This document shows positions 37,811-49,433 of a stretch of 64,000 bases of DNA, one piece after another. Made by a program: the position numbers and the translations under genes. The notes under the pieces were generated by a model. That model saw nothing but the letters and a program-made list of their open reading frames with translations. It did no database searches and was not told the DNA's origin. The DNA is from Onchocerca volvulus (Eukaryota; Nematoda; Chromadorea; Rhabditida; Onchocercidae): positions 1,550,001 to 1,614,000 of the forward strand of contig HG738138.1 in assembly GCA_000499405.2 (NCBI GenBank). Reading direction: 5' to 3'. Numbering within the stretch: position 1 is the first letter of the stretch; the number at the start of each line of letters is the position of its first letter.

Positions 37811-38586
37811 ATAATCGCTTGTAACATAAGAGAAAATCACTGTTCCATCAAACAATAAAATTTTTATCAAAAAGATCCGTCACAGCACATAAGAAAAACT
37901 TTTTGGACAAGAAATAAGTGAAAACTCTACTTTGAGTACAACCTTATTCTGATATAAATATTCTCAGAATAGCAAAAAAAAAAAAAAAAAAAAAAAAATC
38001 GTTTTTCATAGCGTGCAATTTATGTAAATTCCTCTATTTCGGGATGAAATCAAAACTGTATCATAATTTCAGATTAATCATTATGTATTCACTTAGTTTT
38101 ACTCATATAAACTAATGAAACTGATCTAAATCCACTTGCTGAGTTAATTTTAGGTTAATTTACTCGACTGCAAAGACTAACATTCATATCATGATTAAAA
38201 TTCTTACATAAAGTTACAAAGTCTAGAAACAAAATAATGACGAAGATGCCAAAATTAGATTAGAAAAAATTACAAAATAAAAATAATCAAATTCATAATC
38301 GAAAGACGATACCCGAAATTTGCATAAATGAAATAACTGATTCAAATTTGTCTATTTATTCATAGTTCATCATTATACTGTTTTCTTTTCTGTTTTCGTA
38401 TTTCGATGACATATGCCGGATGACGTCGTACATATTCCACTTGCTCAAATAGGTTGAACTTATTTCAGCATATCAAAATTTTAAATGTTTAAATTTCATT
38501 CTTTTTCTTTCTTCTATTAAATAAATAAATAGAAATATTTCAAATGTTAACAACGAATAGAATTTAAAGCATAGACTGAATAAAAT
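37811..38586. other. Short AT-rich spacer next to the EOGT 3' end
   Basis: No exon was recognised. The EOGT polyadenylation site should lie near its right edge, but no clear AATAAA was found just beyond either candidate stop codon. Confidence 0.5.
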
Positions 38587-38637
38587 TTATATTAGGAAAT
38601 CAGGTTTACGTGCCGAATTTCGAAAATTCGGAAGACT
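38587..38637 (-). CDS. EOGT: Possible alternative last exon of EOGT
   Basis: If the sequence ATG|GTAAAA at 38852 acts as a donor, the acceptor TTTTTTCCTAG at 38639-38638 continues in phase 0 for 16 codons (SLPNFRNSARKP...) to TAA at 38587. The composition is less AT-rich than its flanks and the acceptor is good. A second in-phase choice, an AATAG acceptor near 38784, would give eight codons. Without transcript data I cannot choose between these and simple read-through to 38838. Confidence 0.35.
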   Translation of the reverse strand, partial: SLPNFRNSARKPDFLI

Positions 38638-38837
38638 CTAGGAAAAAATGATATCGGTATCACAAAAAAGAAATATATTTATATCACAGATTTCAAATCC
38701 CTGACTGCTATTAGTTTACCTACCAAAGTCATGCTTCGAAATTGAAATATATGAATTATGAAGCAGAGGGTACTTTAAATTTCTATTAAAAGTTTAGGAT
38801 GAGAAATTTCTGAGAGACTAACTCATAAACAATAAAA

Positions 38838-41800
38838 TTACAAAACTTTTACCATAAGAATAAGCCTTCGAAACTCATCCCGGTCAAATCGATAATTTCG
38901 AAATTTTTGATGCACTTTCCCCGTTTGCGGATGTATATCTTCACCAACTGGAAATATTTTATCGCTTTTCGTCCATGTGAAATATTTGACACCCCGAAGA
39001 CGTGCCAGATCCAAATAACAATTAACATCACCACAATTATACCTTAAAATATTCGGAAGAAACAGTAACTAATTAGCATACATTTTTCCTTATTGTTACA
39101 GGATTAATGATTAGAATTATTGACGGGTAAAGGATTAGGCGGTTATGCCAGTTTATTGAAGTTTGTAGTTCTTTTGCTTCTGCAAAACATTATTTAGCTG
39201 TGATCTATGTAGTTTACAGCGTTAGAAATTATGCTTATTATCCGATCAAATTGATATGGATTCTGCTTGGACTTAACCAAATGAATGAAAAAAGTCATTG
39301 GGCGGTTGTGCCAATTTCTTATTGTAAAATTACACGATATTAATTAGGATAGAAAGCATTTGTCTTCGTCATAACATCATTTTCAGCAAAATTTATGTTG
39401 TAACTTTACCGTTTTTTCAATTCGTATAAATGTAGTTCTAGAAATGCTATTGTGAATATTGTGTTAATTTTGAGATTTGTTTTCAGTTTTCAATTTTCTA
39501 AATATAAATTAGAAGTAAATTATTTCTGCTTAGTTGCTATAACTTTTGGTTTCGAACATCCAATGTGAATAATTATACGATTGCAAAACTTGTATAAAAT
39601 GCCATTTTCCATAGCATAATCTTTCAATGTATTATTGGTTTTAGTCGGTGACCTTTGATTTCATTATGACTGTCTTTCTTACAGCAGTTGAATAAATAAT
39701 TCTAGTGATTCTTAAAATATGTAAATAACTAACTGGCCTATCCGCAAATACACAAACACACACGAAACGTGCATAGTTCAGATCTGATATCATATTAATA
39801 GAATGGAAGTGAATGAGCTGATATATGATAAAAGCTTTCAAGATAATAAGCATAATTCATGACGGCGCTCATCGTTCATTCTCGAAAATTGACCGAATTT
39901 ACTGCTATGGAATTACTCGAATAACGATGATATCCGGAAACTATCAATATTAATGAACAAAAAGTTTCGGTATAGCTTCAATCATCGGATAAGATTGCTC
40001 TAAGGATCCATAAATGTTTGAATCTATTTTTTTTTCTTCTTTTTCAGCTCGAAAAGCTATTCATTTTTTTCTCATCGGGAGTTTCAAGCTGAAGATTTTA
40101 TTCCATTCAAGGAAACTTTAGCTGAAAACACTAATACATCATCCTAGTTCTAGTTAAAATCCCGACCAAAATATCACCTGTGAAATTTAGTAACAAATAT
40201 TTGCAATATTCTAGAAATCTTCGTTGAATCATCATTCTTTTTCCTTCGTATGAATGAATTATTATCTTCACCACTAAGCTAATATAAATCATTCGAGAAA
40301 AATCTCAATAGAAAAAGATGAATTCAAAAAAAAGAGAATTAAAAAACAAACTTAATTCTGAACTTTCTTATTCTACCTATTCTCCTTCTTTCACTTACTC
40401 TATCACAGAGCAAATTTCTAGACGAAGATCGATCAGAAGTGATTACTAGCAAATTCATTTGATGTAAATGAGTTGCATTCGTAGTTAACCCGGAGAAATG
40501 ATAATTAAATTGCTGACGAAATTTAACAAATGATTTTTCGAAAAACTTATTATTTCAATTAAAATTTAACAATGACCAAAAACATACAATTCGAAGATGA
40601 CAGCCCAATCCGGCAAAAACAGCAAATGTGTTAAGCCACTACCATGCATTCCAATGAATAGATCGCTATTATGTGTGATTTCCAATTGTTGTAAGAATGT
40701 AATACTGCTGTAATGAAATAATTGAAAGATGAGATTGATTTCAAAAAATAAATTAAATTTGTAAAAAAGAAAAGGAATTAAATTTCTTCCAAAAACACAT
40801 GAAATATGGCAAAATGATATGAAGTTTATGAGAATCGATAGAAATAGGTTTTGCTTGTTAATGTGTGGAAAAGAATTTAATTACTTTTCATATCTATATA
40901 TATTGAAAATTTTTTCAATATTTCTTTCTATCGATTTTATTCCAAAATCTAAACAAAAATATTCAAAATACGATTGAAACTTATCAAACAATCAAAAATG
41001 TCAAACAAATAAATCAGTGCTTTTATTGATCCATTTATTAGATATTTCGGTAAAGAGTAATATAAACCTGTTATAATCGACCCGTCTTTCAATAATACCC
41101 GGAATATCCTTCAAAACTTCCATAAGCTAAAACAAAACATCAAATTCTTAATGAAAAAAAAAAAAAAGATGAGCATTAAGTTGTTAAATTCAGTAAAATA
41201 AAGCATAAAAACTGAGATAACATAGTAGTAGAAAATGAGTTGTTGGTTAATATTGATAGCAATAATATTGCAAAACAACTAATGCTAATACAGTCTATTG
41301 TATCAGCAACAGATAATTTATCATTGTATCAGTGTAGTAGTAACATTCGGATATTTTTATCAACTAACTGTTAATTGATTAATTAAATTTTCAGCAAAAT
41401 GATGCTCATTTTTTTGAGACAGAAATAGTTTCTAGCAACAATGCTAATATATCTAACATACCAACGGCAAGAATATTTATTTAGAATAAAAAAAAAAAAA
41501 GAAAAAATGACAAGAATAAAAATAAAAATTGTAAAAGAAGATTGATGAATCGTATTGATAGAAGGAAAAAAATTGAAATATTATTCAAAATTAAAAAACA
41601 GAAGTAATAACAGAGAAAATGAGAAATAAAAAATAAAATCATTTTTGAAATGATTTAAATTTGTTTGGAAAAGTAAAAATGATCGATTAGAGATGGATGA
41701 AAGATGTGACGAATTGAATTTTTAAAAAATAACGTTGAAAAAAGATATCGTAAAAGATAAAATAAGCACATTTAAAAAAAAAAAGTTGTAATTATAGCGA

Positions 41801-44800
41801 AAAGGCAATACACACATACACACATCGACCAAATCATTGCTTATATTCCCGGCAAAAAGCTATTTTGCTTTATAATTTAATGCCATCTTTTCCGGTGTCA
41901 TCATCAATATTATCATTATCATTATCATCATCGTCATCATCATCAGCATTATTATCAATGGTTAGAATAGGAAAGAGATGAGTGATGAGATAACAGTTTA
42001 GCTATGAAATGGATGAAAGTGTAGCAGAGTGTATGTATTTTGATATCCATATCACTATGAATCAGTGTTAACTAACTAACTAACTAACTAATTGTCTGAA
42101 TCATTTCTTTCTTTAAATTCATCAATAAAATAGTTCACTCTAAATACACTGCATCTTCTTCTTTATTCTTCCTCCATCTTCTTCCTTATCTTCTTCTTAA
42201 CAACATTATCACCCTATAACTGCATTAAGCTTTTTACATTTATTATTACATCATCACCCAATTATTACTTTTTAAATTCTTTCTTTCCTTTCAACTGTAA
42301 CTATTGAACTATTTCATTATTTCATATCATTTATATATTATATTATCGAGTAATCAATATATATATATATTACAATTCCAAAAAAAAAAAGATCTATCAT
42401 TAATATATATATATATATATATGAATTAAGCTTAGCTTATCATTTTTAAACTGCAGTTAAAATCAATAATGTTTCAAATTTCAATTCATTTTTCTTTTTT
42501 TTTTTTCAAACTAATATCCTCAATTTCATTACGACATATCCATTTCAAATGAATTCAAATCTAAATTTAATCCGATCAAACAAATTTTATTAATATCATA
42601 AATTGTTATCTTTATTTTATTTTCTACTTATTTTACCTTTTAAAAACATTTTTTTTCTTAATTTATTTGTTATAAATATTGTGAATCAAATAATATATTT
42701 CACATGCCTTAATTTTTATATTCTATCTATGGTAGACTTGCATTATCAGATATTATAAGGCTTTCTTTTACAAATTTTATTCATAAATTAAAAAATTTAC
42801 AGCTTTACAGCTACAAATAATGGATGAATATATATTGAATGCATGCGTTAACGCTGGATCTGAAATGAAACTGATAATAATGATGTCGTATTTTATCGCT
42901 CATCGCTAGCCTGATATATATTTTTCGAGATTCTTTTGCATGCTCTCATCATGGCTGCACCTATTCCTTATAGGACTCCTTCAAATAATTTGGTTCGTTA
43001 ATATCTTTCATACTTTTTAGTGATTAGATATAATCTGTAATCGAAGTAATTGAATATTAAATTTTCATCGTTTAGTTATAGTTAATAGAATCAATATTAA
43101 GAATATTTTCTTCTTATTACTAATAAATTAGTAAAAATACCAAGAGACAGTAATAAATAATAAAGCTTGCAGAAATACACAATTATCGAATTTTTGAAAA
43201 ACAAAATTAAATTTTTTTTTTCCAGCCAATAGGATCATTCCCACCCAATGTTTATTATCGTGATACTTATGGACTACAGCACTTGAATGATGGTTACGGA
43301 ATTCAAAGGAATCATGCAGATTCCATCACGACGGTGGAATCGGATGATACAATAACAACCAAATCTACAGGTATATATATTCAGAATTTGAAATTTTGCT
43401 GAAGAATATAAATGAACTAAACTGAGAAGAGCGAAATTTCGCAAGGAATTAAAATTTGACGAAAGCAATCGTAAAGATTAGTTATTAGACATAAAACCGT
43501 AAATAGTATTTTTATTTTAAAAGTTTGTAAAAAGCAAGTGCAAATTGGGAAAACATATTTGTAAAAATATAAGTGATTATGAAATTCAAGAATCTTTATC
43601 AAATTTAAAAGTAGCATACTTTCCCTTCTAGGTCTCTAAGAATGACCGGGTATAATTTCGGATGACCTCGAAATCATGAAAATCCGCAAAGCTCGATTTG
43701 TGGAATTTCTACTTTTCTTAAAACCATGATCTCATAACAATCTTTTGTTATACACTAACTTCCAGTACGTACAATTGCAAATATTCACAATGTAAATCAA
43801 ATGAATGAAAGTTCGACGTCCAAAGGAACTGTCAATTCGCCATCATTCCACGTAAACTTGTTTCTTTTTCTCCCTTTTATTACTTAATATTGAAATATTT
43901 TTTATTAATTAATATCAAAAATCTAAAAATGTTATAATAAGAATAAATAACCATGAAAAATTGATTCTAAAAATTTCAGATTGATCAAGTGGTTACAAAT
44001 CATGTTATATTGATGCATGCACGAACCTTGCTAACTCTAACTTTGGTTGCTTTTGGTGCAGCACTTCAATTGGTAAATTGCTATTTGATCATTTAAATTT
44101 TAAAATAAAAATTTGGATTAAACTTCAAATTTTTTTATTAATTGAGTTAATTTTATAGATGATATTTGGTATCATATGCGTTTTTTATGATGGTTGTCCC
44201 TATTATCTGGCCGTTATTGCAAGTATCTTATTCATGTTTAATGCTTCCACTGTATTATGCTTTATAAGATACAGGCCAACGCGGACATTTCTGGTAAGAT
44301 TTGAAAAGAAAAATGCATAAAAGACTAAACATGCAAAAAATTTGAAAATTTTAAACTATAACGGTTAAAGAAAGTTATGGGAGAGGAATCTTACCCTTCA
44401 CTATGTATAATTCTTTTATTAAATAATTGAGCTGAATAAAATTAATTCATTAATATGATTCGTAGTGAATAAATAAAGCATGTAAGTTCTTTTAAAATAT
44501 TATCTAAATATCTGAATTTATATTTTTTCTCGTTGATTTGTAAATTCATGAATCCTAAATTTTTTTTTTTTTTTTTTCGGACTAGTTTATAAACCAAAAA
44601 ATATGTAAACAAAAAAAATCATCTTTTTATAAGTAATAATAATATTAATGACATTATTATATATCCATTTCTTATTATTTATGAATATTTTAGATGCTTT
44701 GTATAATGTTTACTAGTATCAGCTTTATTGTTGCTGTAACAATATTTATTTGGACAGCATATTTAATCTATGGTGAAGATAAGCAAATACGAGGTCAAGG

Positions 44801-47800
44801 ATGGTCATTTTATGAGGTTATTCTTTGCTCAATAAGTTGCGTCATCAAATTTTTTTCTTAATCTAAATTGAAATCAACGGTCATTTTTCAGGAAAATTTC
44901 CTAGAGCTTAATCGAATTGTATCCAATACACGAGTAGCTATGTACAGTTTGCACATGGTACTTTCTCCCATACAAGGTAACACATTCAACTCTAATTTAA
45001 AATATTAAATAAAAATGTTTCGAAAAGTTCATCCCTAAATTTTGTCTTTAAAACTACATGAAAAAAGGACATCAAGTAATCTAATACGGTTATTGGATTA
45101 CCGTATATCCTTTTTTCATGTAGGAGATCAGGAATCATACTTTTAATATCATACAAGTTCTAACTGATTAGATTCATCAATTCCAGAACTAGCAGTGATT
45201 TAAAGAAAATACAGAAAAAATACCGATGAGAAGTTAGAAAGAAACGGTAAATGTAGTAAAACATCAATAAGTTCCATTAAATTTCATGACCTGATATTTT
45301 ATTCTAGTTTTCTGATTTCATATAAAAATATTCTTGTTCAAAAAACGATATTTACAGCACTGTGCTGTGCCGGGATTTTGAACATACTTTTCAAAAATTT
45401 ACGACATATTCAAATTGATCGAGTAACACGCGGCTATTTTTTCACACAACCTCTCATCGGACAACAGGTCAGTCAAAGAATTTTTTCAAAACATTGTGAA
45501 GGAAACATTTGTTTCGCTGGAGTAAACTTTACTGCTATAGAAGAATATGCGCAAATAAGGATTTTAGAAATTCAAAAAAATTTTCGATATCTGGGAAATT
45601 TTGAAATTTTGGAAAATGAAACAAACAAATGGCTTAACTAAGTGTAGTATAATAGAATTTGCAGACAGTGCTCGTTCCAATTGAATTGAAACAAGTAGAA
45701 ACATTTGACGAAAGTGAAATCGAAAATGCATCTGTTGGCGTACAAACAAGCGGTGGTAATCAAAGTAACAAAGACAGTTTTTGAAGTCAACAAAATGGAT
45801 CCACAAATATTCGACTTCAGATATTTTTACAAATTTTTGGTATTAAAAAGAACGATAACTTAAGAAAATTAAGAAAAAGGACTTGGAAACAAACAAATAT
45901 CTGAATTCTGAAATTCCTTCTGTTGAAGATAAGTATGTCTGATCTGATCACATTCAAAATAAGCAGCTAGAAAGAAATGATATATTATTTATAATTATTC
46001 ACTTACCTCATTTTCGTTTATTATTTTTCTGAATGGAGTACTTCTTGATAATAATGTTACCCGAACTTTATCCAACAATGGTCCATTCTGTCGAATCATC
46101 AAACGATGAAGAATGTGTCGAGAAAATGCATGAATGAGACCACTTCCTTCACAGCCATCAATCGAAAATATTTTTTTCAAATTTTTAAACTAATCCTTCA
46201 TTTTGAAATTTTGAGTTACATTTCCTTCAAAAAAAACTTTTTACTTATATAAATTGCGTAATCATCAGCAAATGACAAAGAACGATTGATGACGAGTAGT
46301 TATGTATCGAAGTACCAAAATCATTTTATGGTTTCAATTACACTGGCACTTTTCTAATTCTTACAGTCGGATATAGCCATTAAAAAGTGGAAAGAATACA
46401 AGGAAAACTTGTGTAAATTCATACCAATTAATCAATAAAAAAATGACCAAAGAATTTAATCAATTAAACATCTTATCTTCCATTAAAAACATCGTTTTAT
46501 TCAAAATATATGAGACAAAAGAGATTTTTAATGAATATTCCACAAAATTTGAAAAAAAAAAATTATTACTGTTCTATAAGTTCTAAACCTGTTCTTTCCA
46601 CAAAAAGTTTGGGGAATCTATATTTTACTAAAAGTGTGTCCACATCTTCCTTACATCTAAATGCAAATCGAACAAGAATAGATTTTTCCCGTTCTCTTTT
46701 CTATCACTCAATTCTATTCAATTCTATCCTCAAGAATTTTGAATCATGAAGATATTCTGGAATCAGGTTAAATGATACAATCACTTATTTTACATTAACT
46801 AGTGGTAAAAATAAAGTACTTCCAATATTTTTGTTTTTGCAAAAAAAAGCCCGAAAATTAAACTTACCAATGGCATGTTATAATAGAGACCAAATCGCTG
46901 TCGGGCAAGCATCGAAAACATGGCATTGCGGAAACAGACCATTTTCCCATCCAGATTAATCAATTCATGAGGTTTGTTTACCGTAAAAGCATGCCAAGTA
47001 ACTCCAAATGTGGGATCTACGAAACCATGAGACCACTAAATGTATTTTATTGAATTTTCTGAGCTCAAATTGGATCAGTTACGATCTCAGTATGGAGTGT
47101 TTCTTGATCAGTTATGGATCAAATTTTATAGTTGCGCTAAAGTTATGGATCAAATTCAAATAAAGTCCATATGCATGATAACTTCTGATTGACATATCTA
47201 ACACAATGAATAATTAGCAAAATTTTTTATTCAGATGGCAAAACTAACCGTATCCCACCAGAGGATATCAATATCCATATCAATCGAACCATTAATATGC
47301 TGGCTTGCGTACAGATTGACAAAATCACAGAAGTGATGATACATATTTACTGATGCATCTAATTTGATCAGCACTGTTGGCTTGTCGAAGATCACATCAC
47401 ATCGATGTTCCGAAATCCGAAAATCAGGATACGATGCGAAATACTCTAGTTCATGAGCCCTAGATATGTTTAACACCAATAATAGTACATCCAAACCAAA
47501 ATATGGTCAAAGTGTTGGAAAAACAGAAAATAGCTTTAAAAAAGGATTATACAGTTTCAATTTTAGAAATTCAATACTAAATAAATCGAATTTAGCTTCT
47601 CAAAAGTAGATTAACGAGGAAACTTAATATTGTTGGAAGCAGAATTTTCCTACAAAACATAATCCTCAACTTACGCAAAAAATTACTTACCAACTTTGTA
47701 AATAACTTTTTTCATCCATCCTACTCTGTAATAATTTTTTATTAAATGCCGCGTCACAGTTTCCACCAACTTGTCCTTTTTGGATCACATCATTTCGGTA

Positions 47801-49433
47801 TCTTAATTTCAAGGATTTTTACTGTAAACAAAGTGCTACGAGCGAGTTGCAATTTCAAATGAATTCAAGATGTTCAACAAAAAAATTATTAATCAAAGGG
47901 AAATTCCATCTTCATTTAAAAAACTGCAGAAATAACTAATTCAAAATATCATTCACCTCTTCGAAGTTTTCGAATTTAGATTTTTGAAATTGAAGAAAAT
48001 ATTCTTTGCTCGACAAAACCTCAAATGACTGGAACATTTCAAAAAACTGCCTTCCTAAAAATAAATTTACTCAATTCCTTGAAGCCAACGCAGGAAATTT
48101 CAATTTAAAAATGAACTCCCCCTGAAAACAACTGTAAATTTGATGAATCAAACAAAAAACAATAGCATAACGATTACGTACAGTAGTATTTGAAATACAG
48201 ATCGGCTCGATAGTGTGAAATATTTCTGATAATTTCGGAAAATCACCTTGTTTTTGAAAAATCTCTAATTGCGATTCGGTGCTGCTCAAACCCCTAAAAT
48301 ACTAGCATATATATTTGGTTAAATTTGACTAATATTTGTTTTTTTTTTTCTAGATGGCTCTTCATGAATATTCTAATCAATATTTTGCATCCTAACCTCA
48401 AGCCTGATTAAAAAAACCCTACATTGTTTATTTTCCATTTAGTGACAACTCTTTCACCAATTGTTCTTTTATTCGAATTAACTTTGTACAAAAATAAAAG
48501 TAATATTAAACAATACTGAAATAAAGAATGGTAATTTTCAAAATAATATTCATTTTTCATCAAATAGTAGTCAAAATCTTGTCCTTACGGTATTAATTTC
48601 AAAATAAGATTGGTTGAAAGAAGATATATATATATACGTAAATTCGATAAAGCATCACAGCATCACTTATTAGCAGAAAATAACAAACAAAATCAGAAAA
48701 ATAAAAAAAAGAGAACATTTTTCTCTGCAAGTATATCTGAAATATAACTCGAAACTAACCAACTGTTTGGCTTCGTACATTTTGCTCTTTTCACCGAATA
48801 ACTGCTTGACGGATCACAATTTGGCTCATAACCCCAACAATGTTTGTTGTTTATCAAATACTGAAATAGTGTTAATATGTGACATATTTTTCTTATGGCA
48901 GCCATTATTTGATCAGAAACAAACTCTGAAAGAACATAATTTGACGGTGACAATGTTAATTTCACTGAAAGAACGCATTCTAGTGATTAAGTCCTATGTT
49001 ACGTCACCTTATGCAAATATTGCATCAAATGACACTGCAGTCTTAGAATTTCAATAATTTTCTCTTTCATATACATGAAAATTCTCTTCCATATACATGA
49101 ATTATAAAAAGAAATTATACAATTTCGATAAATCGATTTTGTCCAAATTTAATAACCGCTCAAATAATCGACTTTGCTCATTTCAATAGCCGCTTCATTA
49201 AGTCAATTTTATTTACTTCAACAATTATCCTTGCTAGATTTAAAGGCAATAATAACAGTAACAACCTTTAATTGACAAACTTCATTTTTGAAGCACAAAT
49301 TGCGCACCGTATAATCTCTGTTTACCCAGTATTGGATATGCTCTTCCGGTAAATGTAAGCTATCGATCAAATCGGATCCTTTTGTTGCCAATGGAGAAAA
49401 TAATAGCGATATCAGAAGCATAATCTTATACAT
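38838..49433 (-). CDS. EOGT: EGF domain-specific O-linked N-acetylglucosamine transferase (GT61)
   Basis: Family role: moves GlcNAc from UDP-GlcNAc to Ser/Thr of secreted and membrane EGF domains (Notch, Dumpy-type proteins) in the ER lumen. Eleven exons in consistent phase: 49433-49266, 48860-48760, 48293-48182, 48054-47957, 47801-47691, 47459-47249, 47035-46868, 46189-46007, 41126-41068, 40707-40588, 39042-38853. That gives 507 residues, plus VKVL and a stop at 38838 if the last exon is read through; animal EOGT is about 527. Visible marks: signal peptide (1-20), LPEEHI, HCWGYE, VGGNC, Trp197, [37 protein letters not shown] (Arg372), [24 protein letters not shown] (424-431 is the GT61 HG.GLT motif) and [15 protein letters not shown]. 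Exon 5 uses an unusual acceptor (ATTAAG); the nearby ACAG leads to stops. Exon 8 adds about 12 residues before Gly-Cys relative to vertebrates. Intron 8 contains another gene. An alternative last exon at 38637-38587 also fits in phase. Neither end shows a KDEL-type signal. Confidence 0.95.
41881..41950. repeat. TCA/TTA triplet microsatellite in EOGT intron 8
   Basis: Degenerate ATCATC and ATTATC triplets, like those at 5820-6200 and 35820-35860. This is a dispersed simple-repeat type of this genome. Confidence 0.85.
42069..42091. repeat. (AACT)n microsatellite
   Basis: Nearly six perfect copies of AACT in the EOGT intron, just upstream of the nested gene. Confidence 0.9.
42951..45784 (+). 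CDS. Unidentified four-transmembrane protein, nested in an EOGT intron
   Basis: Nine exons in consistent phase: 42951-42992, 43226-43370, 43766-43851, 43980-44072, 44159-44293, 44694-44816, 44892-44976, 45358-45467, 45665-45784 (stop TGA). The product is 312 residues. The first 95 are cytoplasmic-like and polar (Ser/Thr/Asn, Tyr, Pro; starts [13 protein letters not shown]). Hydrophobic segments lie at about 105-133, 137-158, 168-193 and 225-247. The last 55 residues are polar and acidic ([13 protein letters not shown]). A short loop DGCPYY joins TM1 and TM2; the TM3-TM4 loop is about 30 residues. It lacks the CCG and large Cys-rich loop of tetraspanins and the W-GLW-C-C pattern of claudins, so it resembles the MARVEL/MS4A-like layout in topology only. 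The whole gene lies in EOGT intron 8 on the opposite strand. Function unknown. Confidence 0.85.
45054..45123. ncRNA. Hairpin in intron 7 of the nested gene; pre-miRNA-like
   Basis: Arms 45054-45086 and 45091-45123 (33 nt each) flank a CGGT loop. Pairing is 28 Watson-Crick pairs plus one G-T wobble, with one single mismatch and one three-base internal bulge. The outer 16 pairs are perfect (CTACATGAAAAAAGGA). Size and bulge resemble a microRNA precursor, but it could equally be an inverted-repeat remnant. Expression from either strand is possible, because it is also intronic to EOGT. Confidence 0.45.

Larger units (their letters stand above)
41127..42950. other. EOGT intron 8 upstream of the nested gene
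   Basis: AT-rich noncoding DNA with TA tracts at about 42356-42371 and 42405-42422, a CT-rich TCTTCTTCC block at 42150-42195, and a CATGCG/GCATGC patch at 42840-42945. The promoter of the nested gene should be in the last part. No AG acceptor is close to its ATG, so no spliced-leader site is obvious. Confidence 0.5.

Noticed and set aside
48767..49057. Plus-strand frame of 96 codons
   Set aside because: Antisense to EOGT exon 2 and intron 1; the minus strand has the conserved HCWGYE exon.
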